NCBI RefSeq assembly: GCF_003073045.1
Contig: NC_037595.1
Span: 3,100,001-3,164,000, forward strand
DNA from: Pomacea canaliculata
Lineage: Eukaryota > Mollusca > Gastropoda > Architaenioglossa > Ampullariidae
Length of the DNA stretch: 64,000 nt
Reading direction: 5' to 3'
The notes under the pieces are model-generated. The model made no database searches. It worked only from the letters and a program-made list of their open reading frames with translations, and was not told where the DNA came from. This document shows, piece after piece, positions 56,986 through 64,000 of the stretch. The first letter of the stretch is position 1; every line of letters starts with the position of its first letter. The position numbers and the translations under genes were made by a program.

Positions 56986-57889
56986 AGATGTTCTCAGTAT
57001 ATTCTCAATATGTTTCCGATGTCATCGATCCTTGTTATCTGGGCTAACCAATGGGCACCAAAAACACAGCAAACTATTAAAAATGCAAAAATTGCGGAGA
57101 ACCGCCTCCCTCAAAACCTGCCAGGCTAAGGGACGCTACTCCAATTTAGATCAGATCAGTAGATAGAAGGAGGAGGAGGGTGAGCACAGAGGACGGGGAA
57201 GGAGGGTAGCGAATGCCCCTACACTTATCTCAGAAAGAAAAAGAAACTGTAAGCCAGATTTTCTCCCCCTTTTCGTAATGTTGTTCCCTCCCCTCCATCT
57301 GGCCGTAATGTGAGCCGCCAGGGGGAGTAGCGAGCGCTGCTGCATCAACAAACAGCAAGGGGAGGGAAGCGGGGCGGGAAGGCCGGCACAGTTATTTCCC
57401 CACTTATCGTCGATATTCCTATAGGCTGCCTGAGGGCTTCGCCGGGTGCCATCACGTACCCAGGTGTCGCGCCGGCACCCCGCCACCCAGACGAGTGACT
57501 GATAGGGTGGTCGCGACAGATTACACTTCTCTTTTGTACTTCATTCCCTACTTCTTCCTATTTTATATCTCCCCGACTCTTCTTTTCTTTCTTTATGGTT
57601 ACTACGAAACTGACAAATGAGTCAATGAGCGTAGAGCAGAGAAACTCTGATTTGTTTTTGTTTTTGTTTGTGATTTGTCTGTGTACACGGGTGGTATGAA
57701 TACAGTTGATGAGTAGGAAGGGTTGGCGGATTTTAAGGATTTTCTTTCTGTGGCACAATGGCTATCCTCCGAGAACACAGGAGGGCGGGGAAACAACTTA
57801 TCATCAACTGATAACACGATGACTGTTTGTGTGTGTGTGTGTGTGTGTATATATCTGTGTGTGCGCGTGCACCACACAAACGTTTAGGA

Positions 57890-58082
57890 TGTTTCACATG
57901 TAGGTGAGAAAAGCTGTAGGTGTGAGAGTGTGTTGAATGTCTTGTGTAGGTATGTCTGGTCTAAATGGTGTGTATATCTGTATATTCTCATGTTATGTTT
58001 GTATATGTTGGTGGGTTTCTGAGCAAAAGAAAATTTTATCTCTTGGGCTTCTCGGACAGACAATAAAGTTTGGTTTGATTAA
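57890..58082 (+). mobile_element. LINE-type 3' tail repeat, second copy
   Basis: Matches 22262-22493 over its length and ends GACAATAAAGTTTG plus TTTGATT, like a 5'-truncated non-LTR retrotransposon 3' end. Confidence 0.6.
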
Positions 58083-61000
58083 ATAGTTTATTACCTGTAG
58101 ACGACTGTTTCGTGGTATTTACCAAGCTAACATCACAAAATATAAAAGTTTCTGTTCACCCTAGACATCACGGCTCACGAATGCCGAAACTTTCACATGT
58201 GACCAGTGTCACAACCAAAGGTCAAAATTTAAGTCCATTTGCAGGGCTGACTGTGATGCTCCTACAGAACCAACTGTAAATCCCATTTCAAGGAAAACTT
58301 TAAGTCCGCATGTCACATTTTAAATCAGAAGTGAACTCGAGAAAAACGGCCCATCATTCTTTAAACTTGAGAGTTGTGAAATAAGTGTTAATATGAACTA
58401 AGATAGCAGATGCAGTCACTGTTAGTATGTTCTGACGAGAGGCCACGTCAACAAACAAAGGGTTTATCGATGAGGCTAGTCACTGAAGATCGATTCTTGT
58501 TCTGTTGTCTATACTTTTTTTCTGTAGGTCAGTTCAAATTAGTTTGTTGTGTCCAGATCTCTCTCAGAAACAAACAGCTACAACGTTCTACACACCTGCA
58601 AGTTTGTGTCAACGTGAATCTGTTTGCACAACATGACAATAATAGTTACATACAGAAACAATAACATTAACACAAAAACACGTACCAGCCATAAAAAGCT
58701 TTTGAAAACCGCATTCAGAAAAAAAAATTATCAGTCGACTCATCTATTCAAATATGAGCAGGAGCTGCACTGCCCTCCCAGCCCTCCTCCCGAACACACG
58801 ACATAGAGAGAGGAGAAAAATACAGACACTAGCTAACTCTCAAATCACACACACACAACGAACACACACACAACACACAACACACAACGAACACACACAC
58901 ACACAAACCATACAACACATACACACGCCGACCACACTCGCCAACACGTGCGCTGGTGACGTATGATGGAGGTGCAGGCCCCGCCTCCTCAGACGTCAGC
59001 AGTAAAAATAGCTCGCGCCACGCGGCATCCTGTGTTTTGCTGAGGACACGTCCGGGCACGTCCTGCTCACACACACACTTCACACGTATGCACGCACTCA
59101 CAGAGATACATCGATGTGTTCACATTCTCATGTTTCCTCCGACCTCCTCACCCAGCATCCCTACCCTGCCCCCTACCCCTCTCCCCCCATACACCAGTGT
59201 ACGGCGGGCAAGTCCGGGCATGTTCACACACGCACATACAGACGGCGACAAGTCTGTGCCTGTCTTTCTGTCTGTTACACACACACACGTATATCATGAA
59301 CAGGTCATGTTCACATACACACATAGGTCTGCGTGCTGCGACATGTCTGTGCATGTTTGGGTTTTTTTCTTTCTCTCCGTCACACACAAGGTATAAATCA
59401 CACAGGTCACGTTCACACACTCAGATCGAATAGGTCAAATCATTTCACACACACACACAGGTCTGTATGCTAGCATCTCTGACTTCTCTCTTCTCTCTCT
59501 CACACACACACATGTATACGGCGGGCAGGTCCAGGCATGTTTACACACAGAGCTGTGCGTACGGCGTCAAGTCCGGGCACGTTCTCTCTCTCCTCTCTCC
59601 CTCCTCTCTCTCTCACACACAGTCACACACAGTCACACACACACAGAGTACGGCGGGCACGTCTGCGCATGCTCAGTGTCCTCACAGCGCGTCTCGTGAC
59701 CCAGATATCGCTCACCTCCTCCCTTCATTCCATCCTCCCTCTCCCTCTCCTTCCCTCCATCTCTCTCTCTCACACATACACGCCTTCGCATACATTCACG
59801 CACTGACATATCCACACAACTGTGTGCACGTACTCGTGTTTACTCCCACTCCACACCCAGCAACCCTACCCCTCTCCTGCCCTCCCGTCTCGTGCTGGGT
59901 AAGATGGCTGACCTCTGACCCCGCGGCGCAGCTACAGGACGCTGGCTGGGGAAGACGGAAGGGATTTTGTGAGTTATTTTCGTTGCTGACGATCAGCTGA
60001 GCCCCACTTGAGGGGAAATACACACGACATGCACCTTTGCACTAGTCGTCATCTGGGACACTCGGGGAAAAATGTTTCTTCTTTTTATTTTGCTCTTTTC
60101 TTTCATCGTCGTCGTCAGACATGTCTACGCTCTCTTCCCTACAGGCTACCCAATGACTTTATATATAATATACAGTCTTTGGCTGCAGGGGTAGACTAAA
60201 ACAACACCCTGATGTGTTCTTACTCTCACCATTGGAAATTAAAAAAAGTCCCTCTCTCACGCGGCTGCACCTCGATTTTTTAAAATTATTTCAGGCAGAC
60301 AGCAGCACAAGTCAGGGCGAGCAGGTGTTCTCTTAACCAATGCTGATGTTTGGACTAAAAATTGTTTGTGTACTACACAGTTTAATGAAAAAATAAACAA
60401 GGGCTGCACGAGCAGGGTTGTAACCAAGCGGCTGTGAAATGCATGAACCTGTAATGTTTCTTGATCACGTGGTCTTAGTCATACGTGTAGTATGTTCACA
60501 CACACATGGCTACCTTTGACCAAACAGCATCTTTTCAGGACAACGATCATAACACAAATTAATTTAGTTTCAGAGTCCACAAGCTGAGTCACAAGTTCTT
60601 AATCTGAGTTTAAAACTCGCACACACAAAAAAAAAAAAACAACAACAAAAAACAAACATTAAAAACAAAAGAGAAAGTACAGAATAGTTTGGACCAGAGT
60701 ACACCAAGTCCAGCTGTACCCGGGGTGGATTGGTTTAAAAAAAAAAAAGAGAACAGTGGAGGTCACGCTGAGGTGTGAGGGTTGAAGGTACGGGTGTCTA
60801 CCTGTCACAACTGTCGTCTGACTTGATTGGCTGAAATGACAGGTTGACACATTCCGGACATGAAAACAAACAATGACAACCAACAGCAGTCGACCTATCC
60901 ACCACCTCCTCCGGCGGAAGTCGCATGGAGCTTTGTTTGTTTCTTTCTTCTTTTATACAGTATATATTTTGGTGGGGAGGGGCTCGACTACACGATCTAC

Positions 61001-64000
61001 CTTCGCATGAGTTTCATTACATGTTACAGCAAACATGTTGATGTCTAACTTACATACAGTGTTTGTCAATAATGTTTACATCAACAAAAACTCTTGAGCA
61101 CGAAGTAGGTACATAAACTGGTCAGGTACATCAGGATGATGTCTTATATATAACTGATAATGTTATATATATAATTAGGGAATAAAATTTTATGCTGATT
61201 AGAAATTGTCAACCACGAATTAATCCACAATTATCTATTATCGCTTGTGTTACAAGATCCTCCTTTGATTGGTCGGTCGGTTGTCCAACACCAAATAAAG
61301 TTCACAATTTTTTCCTCACTTTTTCCCCGCTGCAAAAAAAAAAAAATCATGCCCAGTCTAACTTACTAATTTATTTATTCACGTGTTTGTCCTTAAGTTT
61401 CCGGCACGTGTCATATCTCTGGGCCTTGTACTTGTATTTTCCTCTCCGTGATTCACTGGAGGAGCGAGTGGCCTCATCATGTTTGTGAAGCCCAAGGAGC
61501 GAGCGTCACGTGACCTGTTGACTCAGGTCAGGATGAATCACCGACTTCACCAGGTGAGTGCATCGGGGGACGAGCGAGGAGTTAATCCTGGTGTGGTTCA
61601 AGTGCTTGTGTCACCGGCTTTATTTACTTCCCCCTGTCCCCCAGCTGTCCCCCCAGCTGTCCCCCACCGTCCCCCACCTCCTCATAAAGGTGTTGTTCAT
61701 CTGCCAACACAGGAGTGGAGAGGTGATAAGATACAGGAAATGTCCTGGCAAATGTTTGTGAATTAAGTGTGACACAACCAGTCAAACTAGACTTCATCCT
61801 CAATAAAACTTTCTTCTCCAGTTTTGTACATTTTTGTGCGGGGGCCATTTTGCTGAACCAAGAAAGCATTTTCCCTTTCTTTTATTATCCACCGGTGCCC
61901 CCTGGATGTCGTGGGGGAGATGGAAACAGCAACAGGCAGCTCAGTGGCAGTCCTCCGTGACACGTAACAAAAGATTCTTTCCCACAGCCTCGATCCAGGT
62001 TTTACACAGGGGTGGGGTACTTCCGGTCCGCGATTGTAGTAAATCTATAACTTTTTATTCATAGCAACATAAAAGTATATAAAGTGAAGAATAATTAAAT
62101 GTAAATTTTTAGGGACACAAAAGAAATGTTCATTACAGGATAGCATGCATGTCATCTTCATCCCAACCCAGGGTAGACCACTTCCAGTTTGTCAGCCATT
62201 GATGCCTGAAGCGTTCTTCTATCATCGGACCTTACAATAAAAAAAAATAATTGTCAACATTGCTGTGCACCTTGGTGTACAGCATAATCCTTACATACAT
62301 TTTCAGAGCATGAGCTAATTAACAAACTTTGGCTGTAAAAATTCGTTCTGGTTTATGAGTTTATTTGTGTATGTGCAAGCAGACACGTGGTTGTGTCCAG
62401 ACCATGAATGCCATGAACTCCTCCATCATGTGTGTACTAAACAGTCAATATTATTATTTTTACTGTATTTTCACGAGGTAGCAACAAAAGAAACTGGTGC
62501 ATTGCGAAAAAAGAATTGTTACAATATATCGTCTCATCAACGAACTTTTTAATTATAAATATATATTTCACAGACTCCAAACAGTTTGTTATGAATTCAC
62601 ATGTTTTACAAGTCGTCCTGCTCTTCAGGAGCCAGCGATCTTCGAGTGAAACAAGTCAGCTGATGAAGGTTTTACTCAATGTTCAGGGAAATGGAGAGGA
62701 ACAGCGCTGCCTGCTGATTGTTTGGAGTTCATTATTCCTGTGTCTTAGAAATCTGAGATTATTCAGAAAAGGTTTGACAAAATCACTTTTTGCAAACACA
62801 ATTCGGAGTATACAAATAAAGAAAAGATAAAAAGAAGGACAGAATGAGGGGGAAAAAACAGAATTAAAAAAAGCAGACGAAACTGGGTTCGATAAAGCAG
62901 ATGTTGAAAAAAAAATTGGTTTCTCGCCCCTTCTACCATGATGTATGTTTACTAAAAACATTAAGGTAAAATCAAATAATTTTTGGATTACTTACTATAA
63001 ATATGAGCTATAAAACTTATAAAAAGACAAGTGAAGGAAGTCCTGTGATAGTTCAGTCGTTGGATGAGGAAGGGAGAAGGCGATGGAGGTGTTACCTCGG
63101 TGTTTCCTTCCTCTCTCCGCCTCTCTCCTTCCCCTGCCGTTATTTGTCGTTACACAGCCGTCGACTTGCGGCAATGTGCGTTGGACCATACGGGTATCGA
63201 ACACGGCGCATCCGGGTTCTGATGCTGTAACCACTTGCTATGGACCTACCCATCCACAACCAGATTCTCTGAGGCTGAGCATGTTACATGGAGGTGCACC
63301 CTTGGTGTCCCTACCACCTACCCGTTCCACTAGAGAGAGAGATAAACTGTTTGCTAGAACAGTCCACTCAGTACTCCCCACTTCAAACTAGCAAGATGAT
63401 CCCTCTTCTTCCTCAATGAGATCATCGCTGTGACCTGTGACCTGTCGCGTGGCGTGAGGTGTGAGTCACTCGTCATTGCACGCACCTACACACTCACGTG
63501 CAGTGGAGGTTCACTCGACATGCACTGTGCACGCAGGTTAGACAGGGGCTGTGCCTTGCAGTGTTCACTGTTCACTCCAGGTGCGACTGAGGCCAACAAC
63601 CCCCCCAACGCCCCCCCCCCAGTTTTCTTGCACCTTTCTCTCTCTCTCACCTGTGGCTGCACCCCTCGTCCCTTGTGACAGGTAGGTGCACTCGCGCGTG
63701 AATAGAGCGCCACGCACACAACAACAAAACAACAGTTAGAAGAGACAACAGACAGAAAGGTTTAAAGTAACAGGAACAGATTGCAAGTTTTTCATCGATT
63801 GAGGAAAACAGGGTTTGGTAGGATCGTCAGTGAGTCATAAAACAGTTCAGAGGTCAGTGGACAGACGCCGTGTGAAGTGCCGCGCCCTGAGTCGTCCTCA
63901 CATTGTGAGTCTGTCATGGTACCCAGGTTACATCCTTCTATACACTGTAGCCACCCTGATGTTGTCATCACACTTGTAGATCATCAGCAAAGTCTGGCAG

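Larger units (their letters stand above)
56230..63995. other. Intergenic stretch, no gene recognised
   Basis: The first 100 bases are the homeobox 5' block (GACCGGCAGTCGGACTGC, CACGAGATCACTTCAG). At 56560-56640 lies a short dispersed-repeat motif (ACGCTCAATGCGC). Then come a three-copy 43-bp repeat, a LINE tail at 57.9-58.1 kb, CA-rich tracts at 58.84-59.65 kb, and an A/T-rich stretch with homopolymers. A transposon-like CAGGGGTGGGGTACTTCCGG lies at about 62006. No convincing exon chain was found. Confidence 0.45.

Noticed and set aside
61479-61553. Possible first coding exon, MFVKPKERASRDLLTQVRMN then HRLHQ, ending at a GTGAGT donor
   Set aside because: Good donor and start, but no partner exon or homology; too little to call.

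Overview
The window is animal nuclear DNA. It has short exons with GT-AG introns, long AT-rich intergenic stretches, many microsatellites, LINE, SINE-like and hAT-like debris, and H-type (snail agglutinin-type) lectin genes. I read it as a mollusc, most likely a gastropod. The phylum is well supported by gene content; the class is inference.

Layout. (1) 170-5746, plus strand: seven 3' exons of PPIL4, a nuclear cyclophilin-RRM protein; its 5' end lies before the window. (2) 5.8-13 kb: no gene recognised. (3) 13.08-39.1 kb: a mosaic of duplicated pieces. It holds H-type lectin genes at 13.1-15.2, 34.2-35.3 and 36.3-38.3 kb and a broken leader exon of a fourth at 39.0 kb. It also holds the 3' half of a DONSON gene (17.0-21.5 kb), two exons of an ABCB7-like transporter (22.6-23.0 kb) with a deleted copy at 31.6 kb, two orphan exons of a GH3 glycosidase (29.3-30.3 kb), a ~1 kb palindrome (26.6-27.7 kb), and three of the four homeobox loci described next. 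(4) 39-64 kb: mostly non-coding and repeat-rich, with one more homeobox gene at 55.1-56.2 kb and a 30-bp minisatellite at 51.5-52.1 kb.

The main discovery is a family of very small homeobox genes that the supplied ORFs do not reveal, because each is split over three short exons. Genes A (23164-25847), B (31864-32981) and C (55078-56213), all minus strand, encode proteins of about 99, 101 and 120 residues. Each is a short N-terminal exon followed by a homeodomain of canonical spacing (W11, L16, F20, L34, W48, F49, R53), split by a phase-0 intron between positions 46 and 47. A fourth copy, D (22020-22171, plus strand), keeps only the middle exon. Introns and flanks are almost identical between copies, but the exons are strongly diverged, with the change starting at the splice sites. 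That is the pattern expected of diversifying selection on a DNA-binding domain.

The lectin genes share a four-exon plan: leader, linker, short coiled coil and H-lectin domain. A conserved Cys codon is assembled across the last intron. They presumably make secreted, oligomeric carbohydrate-binding proteins for defence or egg coating. Their interleaving with homeobox copies suggests that repeated segmental duplication built this region; I see no sequence evidence of a functional link.
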